Shown one piece after another: positions 22,973 to 35,529 of a stretch of DNA of 64,000 nucleotides. The position numbers and the translations under genes were made by a program. Source of the stretch: Spongilla lacustris (taxonomy: Eukaryota; Porifera; Demospongiae; Spongillida; Spongillidae); the NCBI GenBank assembly GCA_949361645.1, contig OX442422.1, forward strand, positions 7,659,534 through 7,723,533. The letters are read 5' to 3'. Below the pieces are notes generated by a model. The model was not told the DNA's origin. It was given only the letters and a program-made list of their open reading frames with translations, and made no database searches. Each line of letters starts with the position of its first letter. The first letter of the stretch is position 1.

Positions 22973-23235
22973 GTGAGTTGGTATAGATGCAGGATGGGCA
23001 GGGTAGAGTAGGGGGAGGAGTACTAGGGGGAGTATGGACTTATGTCTCAATGTTGATAGTATGAAAGTGGAAAAGAATTAAGTTCAATTACTGCACATTG
23101 TGTGGCAATGTAGTTGGCAGAAAACTACATTTGTGTAAACCCTTGTGGTTTCAAGTTCAAAAGGCCATCCATGTACTACATGTACATGTGTACATTGTAC
23201 CCACCATGTTGGCTGAACTATTGTACCCACTCCAG

Positions 23236-23337
23236 TGTAGTCGTACTCCATTACACTTTGCTGCTGGGGCAGGTCATACTACTTGTGTGGAACATCTCCT
23301 TTCCACTCCTGGTATTGATGTGAACATTCAGAGTAAG
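23236..23337 (+). CDS. Ankyrin-repeat exon, plus array 5
   Basis: A 102-nt phase 0-0 exon (RTPLHFAAGAGHTTCVEHLL) with acceptor CCACTCCAG and donor GTAAGTTGG. It ends NIQSK rather than NIKD. The intron after it begins like the one after the exon at 24219. Confidence 0.8.
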
Positions 23338-23427
23338 GTAAGTTGGTCATAAGGCTACAGCTGCATGGCCTGTGGGCAAAGTTTTAGAAAGTGTGTAAAT
23401 CTCAATGAAGGCCATAACATTGTCTGG

Positions 23428-23545
23428 TAACCCTCCCACCCTGGCTAGGGGGAGGGGCTGTGGTATCCCTCCCACCCTGGCTAGGGGGAGGGGCTGTGGT
23501 ATCCCTCACACCCTGGCTAGGGGGAGGGGCTGTGGTATCGGGGGA
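23428..23545 (+). repeat. 36-bp minisatellite, short array (3 units)
   Basis: The unit is 'ggtatccctcccaccctggc' plus 'tagggggaggggctgt'. It is the same unit as the long array at 24408-24935 and stands at the equivalent place, between an ankyrin exon and a foldback element. Confidence 0.9.
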
Positions 23546-23572
23546 AGGAAAAATTATTGTTTGTTCGTGGTG

Positions 23573-24033
23573 TCCAAAGCTTAATGTCTATTGTCCTGAA
23601 TGTCCACCCGGGGGTACAATTGTATACCGGGTTGACAGCAAAAAAAGGTTTTGCCGTTCGGTCACGGAAGGGACCTAGTGGCATTTAACGGTACTGGCTT
23701 ATAGTACAAGTCTTTTCAGGATTGGGCCGAGATAAGCAACGCTTAAATCCTTTTGGTACTTGTAAAAAGAGCTGTGCTAGCGGACCTATCCATTACGCTC
23801 CATGCGGATCAGTCGGAGCATAATGGATAGGTCCGCTAGCACGGGTCATTTTACGAGTACCGAAAGGATTTAAGCCTTATTTATCTCGGCCGATCCTGAA
23901 AAGACTTGTTCTGTAAGCCAGTACCGTTAAATGCAGCCAGATCCCTTCTGTGACCGAATGGCAAAAACTTTTTTTGCTGTCCACCCGGGTGTCCAATTGT
24001 ACCCCCGGGTGGACATTCAGGACAATAGACATT
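23573..24033. mobile_element. Compact foldback element, 230-bp arms
   Basis: The left arm (about 23573-23795) returns as reverse complement at about 23815-24033 with small differences. Landmarks are GTCCTGAATGTCCACCCGGG at the ends and GCTAGCGGACCTATCCATTA at the loop side. The loop is only about 20 bp. It matches the much longer element at 24967-29272, so it is an internally deleted form of it. Confidence 0.75.
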
Positions 24034-24218
24034 AACAGCTCCACAATGTCATGTGTACTTAGGGCAGGACAATAACAATTATTTGGTAATGCTTAAGAAT
24101 TTGCCTTTTGTCCACTACTTTTTGGGTACAAATAGTACCACATACATGTGTACACTCTAGTGGCTTCATGTTTTTGAATGGTGTTGTTGATGACCATGAA
24201 CTATTGTACCCACTCCAG

Positions 24219-24320
24219 TATGGTAATACTCCATTACACCATGCTGCATGGGGAGGTCATACTACCTGTGTGGAACATCTCCTTTCCACTCCTGGTATTG
24301 ATGTGAACATTAAGGATATG
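24219..24320 (+). CDS. Ankyrin-repeat exon, plus array 6
   Basis: A 102-nt phase 0-0 exon (NTPLHHAAWGGHTTCVEHLL, then STPGIDVNIKDM) with intact acceptor and donor. The upstream intron from 24128 duplicates the ones before 8594 and 29539. Confidence 0.8.
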
Positions 24321-24407
24321 GTGAGTTGGTCATAAGGCTACAGCTGCATGGCCTGTGGGCAGAGTTTTAGAAAGTGTGTAAATCTCAATGAAGGCCGTAA
24401 CATTGTC

Positions 24408-24935
24408 TGGTATCCCTCCCACCCTGGCTAAGGGTAGGGGTTGTGGTATCCCTCCCACCCTGGCTAGGGGGAGGGGCTGTGGTATCCCTCCCACCCTGGC
24501 TAGGGGGAGGGGCTGTGGTATCCCTCCCACCCTGGCTAGGGGGAGGGGCTGTGGTATCCCTCCCACCCTGGCTAGGGGGAGGGGCTGTGGTATCCCTCCC
24601 ACCCTGGCTAGGGGGAGGGGCTGAGGGCTCCTGGCTAGGGGGAGGGGCTGTGGTATCCATCCCACCCTGGCTAGAGGGAGGGGCTGTGGTATCCCTCCCA
24701 CCCTGGCTAGGGGGAGGGGCTGTGGTATCCCTCCCACCCTTATTAGGGGGAGGGGCTGTGGTATCCCTCCCACCCTGGCTAGGGGGAGGGGCTGAGGGCT
24801 CCTGGCTAGGGGGAGGGGCTGTGGTATCCATCCCACCCTGGCTAGAGGGAGGGGCTGTGGTATCCCTCCCACCCTGGCTAGGGGGAGGGGCTGTGGTATC
24901 CCTCCCACCCTGGCTAGGGGGAGGGACTGTGATAT
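24408..24935 (+). repeat. 36-bp minisatellite, about 14.5 units
   Basis: GC-rich unit of 36 bp (12 codons, no stop on either strand), so both strands show long proline/glycine frames that should not be called genes. Two shorter units containing 'ctgagggctcctgg' occur at equal spacing, showing a higher-order duplication of about 180 bp. Confidence 0.95.
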
Positions 24936-26324
24936 CCGGGTAGGAAAAATTATTGTTTGTTCGTGGTGTCCAAGGCTTAATGTCTATTGTCCTGAATGTC
25001 CACCCGGGGGTACAATTGTATACCGGGTTGACAGCAAAAAAAGGTTTTGCCGTTCGGTCATGGAAGGGACCTGTTGCATTTAACGGTACTGGCTTATAGT
25101 ACAAGTCTTTTCAGGATTGGGCCAAGATAAGCAAGGCTTAAATCCTTTTGGTACTTGTAAAAAGAGCTGTGCTAGCGGACCTATCCATTATGCTCCACAT
25201 GTCCAGAAATTGTGGACATCGATGCATAACTCGGCGTGCGATTGTGATTAAAAAAATCTAATTGCACCATTAAACTCACTAGGTACTTTAGAGATTTATC
25301 ACGTTATTAAAACTGCTAATTAATTTATTAAAATATATTATTGTTATTGTCTTTTAATAAATGCATTGTATGTCTGCATGGCAGGGAAGTTAGGAATAGG
25401 CATCGCTGTTACATAAAATCCTTCCAAACTACAGCTATTGTCGATTTTAGTGATCTAAGCATACGCATGCGCAACTCAAAACATTTAGTTGTACTCGTGC
25501 CCCTGCCATTGGATGCATTCTAGAGGTCACGTGATCTGTTATTTAACCATTTGATCCATTGTATGGTAGTTGGGCGTAGCCTTTTGGATCAAGCCTAGGC
25601 CTATATCTATGCCTATACCAAGATTTGTACCCATCTGATAGTATTGTGGATATACAATGTAATAGCTCTACACTCGCTATCAATCTAATTCTTGGTATAC
25701 GCTAGTCTCGCTAGCCAGACGTACAACATCGAACTTCAACTGGATAGGCTTGAAACCCCCATAACGCGGAGTAGCTACTACATAATATGATATATAGGTG
25801 TGACTACGAGACTCGCTCGTTAAGATGCATGGGCGATTCCGTTGTATATATATCTATCTTCATGTGCATCGCTCTGACGTTGACCACGATGACTGGCTTG
25901 TTTTTGATAACATACTAGAAGTTCTCGTGGAGGTGTGTTAAGGATATTGCCTTCCACTAGCTAAAGAATTAACATATGCATGGAGGCGGATATTCACAGC
26001 TGGACTCTCCACTGTGTCCTGGCCCTATTATACTGTATATCGTGGATTAATGGCTGTATATGGATCAATTGGCAGGCAAGGTCGCTCGCGCTCACTACAT
26101 AGCATTCTCGTTCCCAGACCCAATATCTGCGACGAGGTAAAGACATTTCTATCCAGCTCCGCCGGAATTTTGGCTAGGGTATACAAGAAGGATGAACAGC
26201 CGTAAACGTATTCGGCAGTTGGCCTGAGATGTGTGTGTTTGTTATGCCGTGTGTTCTACTTTTTTATGATTGAGCGGCTGGAAGGAAAGCACATGCACCC
26301 ACACCCAAATGCAAATACCTTGCA

Positions 26325-26329
26325 CACAA

Positions 26330-26386
<57 letters not shown>

Positions 26387-26628
26387 CATGCAAATACACA
26401 CATACATACATACACACATATGTACATGCAAATACACACACATGTACATGCAAATACACACACACACACATACACACACATACACACACATACACACACA
26501 TACACACACATACACACACACATACACACATACACACATACACACACATACACACACACATACACACACATACACACACATACACACACACACATACACA
26601 CACACACACACACATACACACACTTGAC
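26325..26628 (+). repeat. CA / CACATA microsatellite
   Basis: About 300 bp of (CA)n mixed with CATA and CATGTACATGCAAATA interruptions. All open frames here are repeat artefacts. Confidence 0.95.
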
Positions 26629-27589
26629 ACAGGACTTGCATGGGCATGCAGTTGAAGAAAAGATCACATACATGCACCTGTCTATCTAATTTACTTCTAC
26701 AAATACTAAAGCAATGGCACAAAAAAGGATGCCATGATGCAGCTCTGATCTGTCATCAGTGAACAGGTCGATGGCCGATGGCATGAAGGCTGGTGATCAT
26801 GACTCATATACAATGGCAAGGATGCTGGATAGAAACTACAAGTATGTACTAGTCCTGAGGGGCCATGCATGTGAAACGTTTACATAACAGCCATAACTAA
26901 TGACCACATGCCACCACCCTAATTAAATAGGTGACCACAAAGATTTTGAGTCAGCTACATTCTCTGTTAGTACATGTAATGCCTTCTGAACTTTCCACAT
27001 TTATCACACACATACACAACCAATACATAACCAAATAAATATGAATGCCACACCACAACTGTTACATTACCTATTACATACATCTGCAGAGCCATGTACA
27101 TATAGCTAGACCACATAAAGCCTTCCATTTGAGTTGTTGCTGAAGTTTTTCACCAGGTGCATGTTGGAAGGGTGGCTGGCACAGTCCATGAGATGCAAAA
27201 CTTTGTGTCCAGTCCCTGGTCCATACCAGGTGGTCATGTAGGTAAGCCTCCTCTCCTGGCAGACAACTGGTGTCTGTGCTATGTGTACAACCAAACCAAG
27301 GAGTTTTTCTAACCAAACTAATAAAGGTGGACACCACAGGATGTGACAATTGTAGCCACTTTAAACAATTATTCTTTGGTCCTACATCTACATGCATGTA
27401 ACACGTAGATCTATCTCCTTCTAACTGTACCCTACATCAGAAACCTTTAAACTTAATTTGATTCATACCCCAGTGGCTGCCTCTGGGATGTGCTATCAAA
27501 TTCCTCATCTCTAGGGAGAAGGGCCTACATGTATTATCTTTTCCCAACTGTTCCACAAGGATATCTCCCATCCACCTTCACAAGGCACT

Positions 27590-27870
27590 CTCTCCTCTAC
27601 CTCCACAAGGCTATCTCATAAGGCTACCTCCCTCCACCTTCACAAAACTACCTCCCTCCACCTTCACAAAACTACCTCCCTCCACCTTCACAAAACTACC
27701 TCCCTCCACCTTCACAAAACTACCTCCCTCCACCTTCACAAAACTACCTCCCTCCACCTTCACAAAACTACCTCCTCCACCTTCACAAAACCACCTCCTC
27801 CACCTTCACAAAACTACCTCCCTCCACCTTCACAAAACTACCTCCCTCCACCTTCACAAGGCTGTCACCC
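27590..27870 (+). repeat. 24-bp minisatellite
   Basis: The unit CCCTCCACCTTCACAAAACT plus ACCT is repeated about 10 times with two units shortened by loss of CCT. It lies inside the long foldback element. Confidence 0.9.
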
Positions 27871-29538
27871 TTTCCACCTTCCCCATGTGGATATAGTAAA
27901 AAAGTAGGTTGTTACCGCATGTATTCCTCACGTGATATATCCTTATAAGGTTCGTCTCTGTGGAACGGGGTTTTTTTTGCTGTATTGGTAGTTTTCATTC
28001 TGCAGAGATGAAAAAAAATATAGACACGCACAGATACAGATACGTAAGTACTATTAGTTGCAACAAAAAAATAGAACAAAAATATGGCGTCAGGTTTGCA
28101 CGTAAGGACATGCCCATCCTTACAAATATTAATGAAGGTAGAACAGGTGCAAAAATGTGGCTTTGCTATAGGTATTACATCCACGAACTCGTTGTGGTAG
28201 AATTAGCAAATATAGGTGAGTAAGCCGGAATCGAATCGTTTAAAACCAACGCAACCAAAACAAGCCGTTGTAGAATCCATGTACATGTACATATAGGTAG
28301 CTAAAACACTTCGAACATGATCGCGCCCTACAGCTAGGGCTTAAAAAGAATGCTGGAGCAGCCGAGTAGGCCTACTACAAAAAAAAAGTACAATTGCATC
28401 TATATTGCCACCCATGCACACGCACAACAGTCGAAATCAGACGCACATGTGTAACAAGCTATCAAGTATCGAACGTTCGTTGCTAGGATTCATACCGTGG
28501 TCGGTGATTTGTGCCTTCTTGTTTGAAAACCTTCATCGCGGCAGGGCACGCACGCGGCGTTTGTCGATTTATTATTGAATATTGGTATTTACAAAGACAT
28601 ATGAACCTTAATGATAAAAGTGATCAGGGAAGCGAGGGTAAAAGGGTCATGAACGTTAGAATATGTCACACTCCAGCCCTAATGGTTTTACTAACAGCAG
28701 TTAGTCTTTCCTTTTTGATGTCTAGCTTGGATTTTCGTCAGGAAGCATAAATGTCTTGAAAAACCCTCATTTTTAAAATCAAAATCCATACATGTCTATG
28801 GAAACACTGAAATTCTGATGAGGAAGCGTCAGGAAGAGGGCTAATTTTTTTGTTTAACGACAGAGGTATACCTTATGATTCTCTTCATCATAAAGTTCTT
28901 TTTCCTTGTCATGGGCATCTTTTCCTGAGTGACAGTGATCAAAAGAGTGTCATCCTCCATACATTTCAATGGACGCGTGCACGGTAATGAAACGGGAAAA
29001 ACGTCATAACGCGTCAGGAATTAGTAATGAAGGCATGCAATTTCTGGCCATGATGCGTAATGGATAGGTCCGCTAGCACGGGTCATTTTACGAGTACTGA
29101 AAGGATTTAAGCCTTATTTATCTCGGCCGATCCTGAAAAGACTTGTTCTGTAAGCCAGTTACCGTTAAATGCAGCCAGATCCTTCTGTGACCGAATGGCA
29201 AAAACTTTTTTTGCTGTCCACCCGGGTGTCCAATTGTACCCCCGGGTGGACATTCAGGACAATAGACATTAACAGCTCCACAATGTCATGTGTACTTAGG
29301 GCAGGACAATAACAATTATTTGGTAATGCTCAAGAATTTGCCTTCTTTGTCCACTACTTTTATAATCATTTTTGGGTACAAATAGGCTGCCAGACCTGCC
29401 CCACCAGTTTTGCTACCACCTCTCCCCACCCCCTCCTTTGATCTACTATAAATGGTACCACATACATGTGTACACTCTAGTGGCTTCATGTTTTTGAATG
29501 GTGTTGTTGATGACCATGAACTATTGTACCCACTCCAG

Positions 29539-29706
29539 TATGGTCATACTCCACTACACCTTGCTGCGGATGAAGGTCATGCTACTTGTGTGGAACATCT
29601 CCTTTCCACTCCTGGTATTGATGTGGATACTGCATTCCAGACAATTTCATTTAGAAATTACGTAGTGGTGTGTGATGAATGGTGTGATGATGATGATGAT
29701 GATTGA
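29539..29706 (+). pseudogene. Ankyrin exon, plus array 7, variant end without donor
   Basis: The repeat starts normally (HTPLHLAADEGHATCVEHLL) after CCACTCCAG but ends GIDVDTAFQT and runs without a GTGAGT donor to a stop at 29706 through a (GAT)n stretch. The same variant ending, DVDTEFQT, occurs in the minus-strand exon at 59018-59119. It may be a terminal exon type or a truncated copy. Confidence 0.55.
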
Positions 29707-29839
29707 GTTTATATTACTAAAAAAACATATCCATGTATGTATACGTGTACTTACTGGTGTGTGATAATTGATTCTAATAATGGAGTGATGATGATAATAA
29801 TGATTTTGTGTATGTTATCAGTGGGAGGGAGGGGCATGA

Positions 29840-30195
29840 CATTTGAACAGAGAGCATGTATGGGAACAGAGGACATGCTTAAGTTGAGAGCATGTATGGG
29901 AACAGGACATGTTTAAGTTGAGAGCATGTATGGGAACAGAGGACATGCTTAAGTTGAGAGCATGTATGGGAACAGGACATGTTTAAGTTGAGAGCATGTA
30001 TGGGAACAGAGGACATGCTTAAGTTGAGAGCGTGTATGGGAACAGAGGACATGCTTATAAGTTGAGAGCGTGTATGGGAACAGAGGACATGCTTAAGTTG
30101 AGAGCATATATGGGAACAGAGGACATGCTTAAGTTGAGAGCGTGTATGGGAACAGAGGACATGCTTAAGTTGAGAGCATGTATGTGAACAGAGGA
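29840..30195 (+). repeat. 33/36-bp minisatellite, about 10 units
   Basis: The unit is GGGAACAGAGGACATGCTTA plus AGTTGAGAGCATGTAT, with 33-bp variants lacking GAG. Open minus-strand frames (SHTCSQLKHVLC) come only from the repeat. Confidence 0.9.
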
Positions 30196-30199
30196 CACT

Positions 30200-31238
30200 G
30201 TTAAACCATGATGACGATTTACACCCAACTGATCTGGAAACGGCTCGTCTGGTTTTAGTGTGCATGTTTGATGTTACTTCTGACATTAGAATAGAGTGGT
30301 CTGATGTGGAAAAGTGTTTGGAGCCTTTGATGGCATCTACAATGTTAGATGCACCAGCTCTTGATGTTGTAAAATTCACCTTAGCTGTACCAACTGGGTC
30401 ACTGATTACCATGCCCGCCATTCGTGCAGGAAGTGAAAACTAAAGTTCTTTTCAGTTGAGCTGAAATGGTGCCTGCAATAACTGCTGGCCAAACCTTTCC
30501 ATACTCCTCATCAAAGTTAGGGAGTATGCGTTGCAGGTATGACCACCCAAATTGTACAGATTTTGCTAAGCTTAAAGCAGCAAATGGTGCTTGAGGTTGA
30601 GATTCGGCCACATTGGACAGTTTGACCATACTATTAGCCTATTCCATTATCTTCTTCTGTACAATAGCCTTGGTGCTGTCATGATCTCCAATGAAGTTAA
30701 GCCACCAAGAAAACGGTATCCTTTAACAATTTTGACTCCAAGATGTTCAAAGATTGATAATAAGGATAGTTTTGCATTTTATTCGTTGGCATTCAAACCC
30801 TGCGGTATACTCGGTCAATCAATAGAATCATAGATATTAAAACTATACTTAGAATCTCGAGATATTGTCTATCTGCATCGGAACATCCATACAATTTGCT
30901 AGCTGCCTGTTTAAAAATCGGTGACACGCTTATCAGGATATCGATGTATATGGATTATAGTGACATATATTAATTATATGTTTAGATCGAGCGGTTTCAT
31001 TCTACAGCAATGTATATGTTGTATGGGTCGTGATATCGCAATTAGCTAAACTAACATATCTCCAATGAACGACAATATAATTTCACAGTATGAGTTTAAA
31101 TGCGAATCTGTACTTGTGTTAACAGTCGTAATTTATTTGCGCTGTACAAAATCGCATGTCATTGTCATACATAATTAGATATACGGTAGCACATGGGATT
31201 AGCTTAGATTGACCTTTGTCACACCCACTTCTGAAACA
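30200..31238. other. Gene-poor stretch; two unassigned frames
   Basis: A plus frame of about 75 codons ends at 30443 (LVLVCMFDVTSDIRIEWSDV) and has no recognised domain. On the minus strand 30629-30399 reads FAALSLAKSVQFGWSYLQRI followed by LPNFDEEYG. This faintly recalls the tail of reverse-transcriptase proteins in animal retroelements (x-W-S-Y-x-x-R-x-x-P). Neither is supported well enough to call. The rest to 31238 is AT-rich upstream DNA of ALDH6A1. Confidence 0.3.
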
Positions 31239-31749
31239 ATGTCTGTCCATGCTTTTCGTCACAGTCGGGCAAGTTAGCTGAGAAAAGAGGCTTTACTTTT
31301 ACTTTCCGCATTCTCTTGCAGCTGATCGTGCGCGGAGTGCGCTGTCTTAGTTCCTCATCAGTTGTAAGTCCACTAAAATTAAAAATCGACTCGTTGGGCT
31401 ACAAAAGTACCTAGGCCCAGGGCTACTCTATCTCTTCCATCTAGCCAACAGTGAAACTGTTCATCGATGGCAAGTTTGTGGAATCGAAAACGAAGAAATG
31501 GGTTGACCTTTACAACCCTGTATGTTTTTTGTTTCGTTCTTATTTAAAAAAATTATATCCCATCCTCCCCCCCTCCCCCCCTCCCAAGGCTACCAATCAG
31601 CTTCTTTCCCGGGTTCCTTGCGCCACTCGGGATGAGATGAATGCAGCTGCAGAGTCTGCCCAAGCCGCGTATCGTTCATGGCGGGAAACCTCGGCCATGT
31701 CGCGACAGCAAGTGATGTTCAAACTGCAGCATCTTGTCAAAGAGAACAT

Positions 31750-31793
<44 letters not shown>

Positions 31794-33943
31794 TGTACGT
31801 GTGTGTGTATGTACGTGTACGTGTGTTTGTGTGTGTGCGTGTATGTGTGTATGTGTGTGTGCGTGTATGTGTGCATGTATGTGTGCATGTATGTGTGTGT
31901 ACGTGTGTATGTGTGTATGTGTGTGTACGTTTGCGTGTATGTGTGTATGTGTGTGCGTGTATGTGTGTGTACGTGTGTGTGTGTACGTGTGTGTACATGT
32001 ATGTGTGTACGTGCACTTGTGGTACACGTGTGACGTGTGTGCATGTGCAATTGTGTATGTGATTTTTGATTCGTTGCTTATCTGACTGCAGAAGAAGCTA
32101 GCTGCCTCCATCACCCAGGAACAAGGCAAGACTCTTGCAGATGCTGAAGGAGATGTCTTGAGAGGACTTCGTACGTTGTCATGACAGCAATGTATTTATA
32201 TTGTTGAAGTGGTGCAACATTTATACTTACTAGTGGTCAAGGCCACTGTACAAAGGGGTGTGTCTTACACTGTTTGATCTTTAGTCACTATAAGTATAAC
32301 GATGGGAAAATGTGTGTGTACGTGTGTGTGTGTGTGTGTATTTGTATGTGTGTGTACATGTGTATACACACACGTTTCAATCAACTACAGTTATCATTCT
32401 TGAAACTTGTTTGACCCCTTTAATAAAAGTACAAAAGGTGACCTTTTGATGGTATACAATGTAAATTTACTATACCTATTGATCCAAATGCAATAAGCAG
32501 CGCATGTACGTGTTCATCTACATTTATGTACATGCATGCTCAAATAACACTGAAGTGGTCCAACTGCTATTGGACCAGATGTGCATGTGTTGTAATATTT
32601 TTCTTCTCACGTGTGCAGAGGTGGTGGAACACGCGTGCTCCATAACATCCCTCCAGCTGGGGGAGACACTTGGCTCTGTCAGCAAGGACATGGACACCTA
32701 CACCTTCAGGGAGCCCCTGGGGGTGTGTGCGGGGGTCACTCCTTTCAACTTCCCTGCCATGATCCCCCTCTGGGTACGTTAACAGGTTATTCCTTTTACT
32801 GGATTGGATGGGGGGGGGGGGGGGGGGGGTTTGGGCCTTTTGCATGTCATATGTTTCTCCATGGATCATCGCTCTCCTGTATTGATCTGCGGACCACACA
32901 TAAAAACAAAGGTCATTTTTTAAAGGACTATCAGCAAAGCAGGGTGGCTTTATTTGGAATGATGTAAAACATTTTAAGGATGTAAAGCATTTTAAGGACT
33001 GCTGGCAGAGATCAGCAAATTAGCAGGGTGGCTTATTTGTATGATGTAAAGCAGGAGTGGCTTTATTTGGAATGATGTAAAGCGGGGTGGCTTTATTTGG
33101 AAGAATGTAAAGCAGGGTTGGCTTGATTTGGAAGGATGTAAAGTGGGGGTGGCTTTATTTGGAATCATATAGAGCGGAGGTGGCTGGATGTTGCAAAGGG
33201 GTGGCTTTATTTAAATTTGTATGGCGATAAGGTGTTGTGCCTGATTTTCTGTGTTCCGTACCATCAGATGTTTCCCATGGCCCTTGTGTGTGGAAATACG
33301 TGCATTATGAAGCCAAGTGAGATGGACCCCGGGGCATGCATGCTCCTGGTGCAGCTGGCCAAGGAGGCAGGGGTGCCCGATGGTGTCCTCAACGTCATAC
33401 ATGGACAGAAGGAAGGCCAGTTGTGGGTGTGGTGATTTGTTACCAGCATGTGTGTTTGGGAATGTCTATTCTTGTGGTGTGTTTGCATTGTGTGTTTGCG
33501 TGTAGGTACATGTGTATGGTAGGTACATGTGTGTTTGTTGCCATGGTTTCTTGGGTGTTGTGTATGATTTGTTGTTTTGTGTGTTGTGGGTGTGTACATC
33601 TGTGTGCTGCATTGTGACGATGTGTGCATGTGTGTGTGTAGCTGTGGACTTCGTCTGTGATCATCCGTACATAAGAGCAATTTCATTTGTGGGCTCGGAC
33701 AGAGTGGGCAAATACATATATGAGAGAGGATCAGCCAATGGCAAGAGAGTGCAGTCAAACATGGTAACATAACATACATACATACATACATACATACATA
33801 CATGCATACATACATACATACATACATACATACACATACATACATACATACATACATACATACATACATACATACATACATACATACACATACATACATA
33901 CATGCATACATACATACATACATACACATACATACATACATAC

Positions 33944-33975
<32 letters not shown>

Positions 33976-35489
33976 CACCATCGTATTTGTACCATGGTAC
34001 AACACGTTAGGGGGGGAGGTTCAAGGCAGGAGAAACACACGCAGAATGTAATGTCCAATTACTAACACACAGCAAGAATAGACAAAGTACTGATTCCGCT
34101 AGAAACTTGGGCTTTATTTGCTCGTGGAGTCACGGGAGCGTGTCTGCATCCAAACCTTGAAAACTGCCAACATCTTCATCAAAGGGTGACTCCGGCCCGT
34201 TAGTAATATAGCAGGCGTAAAAAGACACAAACTTTCTCATTCCTAGTGGGACAAGCACCGTCGCATCTCGTGGTGTAGCAGCGGACCAGGTAGCGTACGC
34301 ATGAAATTCCAATTTAAGCTCACCGCCCAGAAAAACAGATGGAACTCCTCGAGAATGAGCCAAAAAGATGGTAGAGGCATGACGGGGCCAGCGAACACAC
34401 CGCTTTACACGTGGCAGCGTAGTAAAAGGAACGGGGGCAAGGGAGAAAATCCAATGCCATGGACCGCCCATCTACGCGCCACGCGGATGTACATACATAC
34501 ATACATACATACATACATACATACATACATACATACATACATACATACATACATACATACATACATACACACACACGCACACACACACACACACACATAC
34601 ACACACACACACACACATACACACACACATGCAGCCATGCGTGTGTACCTTTGTTTCTATGCCTACCTACACAGGGTGCCAAAAACCACGGTGTTATCTT
34701 GCCTGATGCCAACAAGGAACATACCATCAACCAGGTAAGTACTTCCTTTTACTTTCACCATTCCCACACAATGTCCTTCATGACCAGCTTGTGGGAGCAG
34801 CCTTTGGGGCAGCGGGGCAGCGATGCATGGCTCTGTCCACGGCCATCTTTGTGGGGAAGGCGAAGGAGTGGCTACCTGAGGTGGTGGAGAGAGCTAAGAA
34901 GCTGAAAGTGAACGAAGGTTGGTGTGTGTGGGGGGGGTAGGGGAGGGGGGAGCTTTTACTGCCTGTTGAACCACATGTCTCTTGCCACGCCCACAACGTT
35001 TCCATTCCAGGCACACAGCCTGGTACTGACCTCGGACCGCTCATCTCCCCATCTGCCAAGCAGAGGGTGTGTGAACTGGTCCAGAGTGGGGTCAATGAAG
35101 GAGCAAAGGTCAGATGGTGTTTTAAAAAAAGCTTTTGGTTTCTGGGGTTTTAAACTGTACTTGCTTTTAGCTGCTGTTGGATGGGAGGGGCATCAGGGTC
35201 CCTGGATACGAGAAGGGAAACTTTGTTGGCCCGACCATCTTGGCTGACGTGAAGCCAAGCATGAAGTGCTACACTGAAGAGATATTTGGCCCTGTCCTTG
35301 TGGCCATGAGTGTTGACACCCTTGATGAGGTGAGGTTTGTGTCATCATCTGGTGGTGATATCTTCTTTGTCTTTTCAGGCCATAGAAGTCATCAATCAGA
35401 ATCCCTATGGCAACGGCACTGCCATCTTCACCACCTCTGGGGCAGCTGCTCGCAGGTTCCAAAACCAAGTAGATGTGGGACAGGTTAGT

Positions 35490-35529
<40 letters not shown>

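Larger units (their letters stand above)
24967..29272. mobile_element. Long form of the foldback element, 4.3 kb
   Basis: The left arm (24967-25195) and right arm (29050-29272) are near copies of the arms of the compact element. The inverted match continues a little further inwards (ATGTCCAGAAATTG against ATGGCCAGAAATTG). The interior (about 25240-29030) has a CA array, a 24-bp minisatellite and short frames (25341-25523, 26014-26205, 28511-28750) without recognisable transposase motifs. The flanks of both forms are duplicated too, so the whole block was copied along with an ankyrin exon. Confidence 0.65.

Noticed and set aside
24330..25104. Long proline- or glycine-rich frames on both strands
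   Set aside because: They are translations of the 36-bp minisatellite and persist only because 36 is a multiple of three.
30399..30629. Retroelement reverse-transcriptase tail on the minus strand
   Set aside because: The resemblance is limited to a short WSYLQRxxP-like string; no RT core (YxDD-type) exists nearby, so it was not called as a feature of its own.
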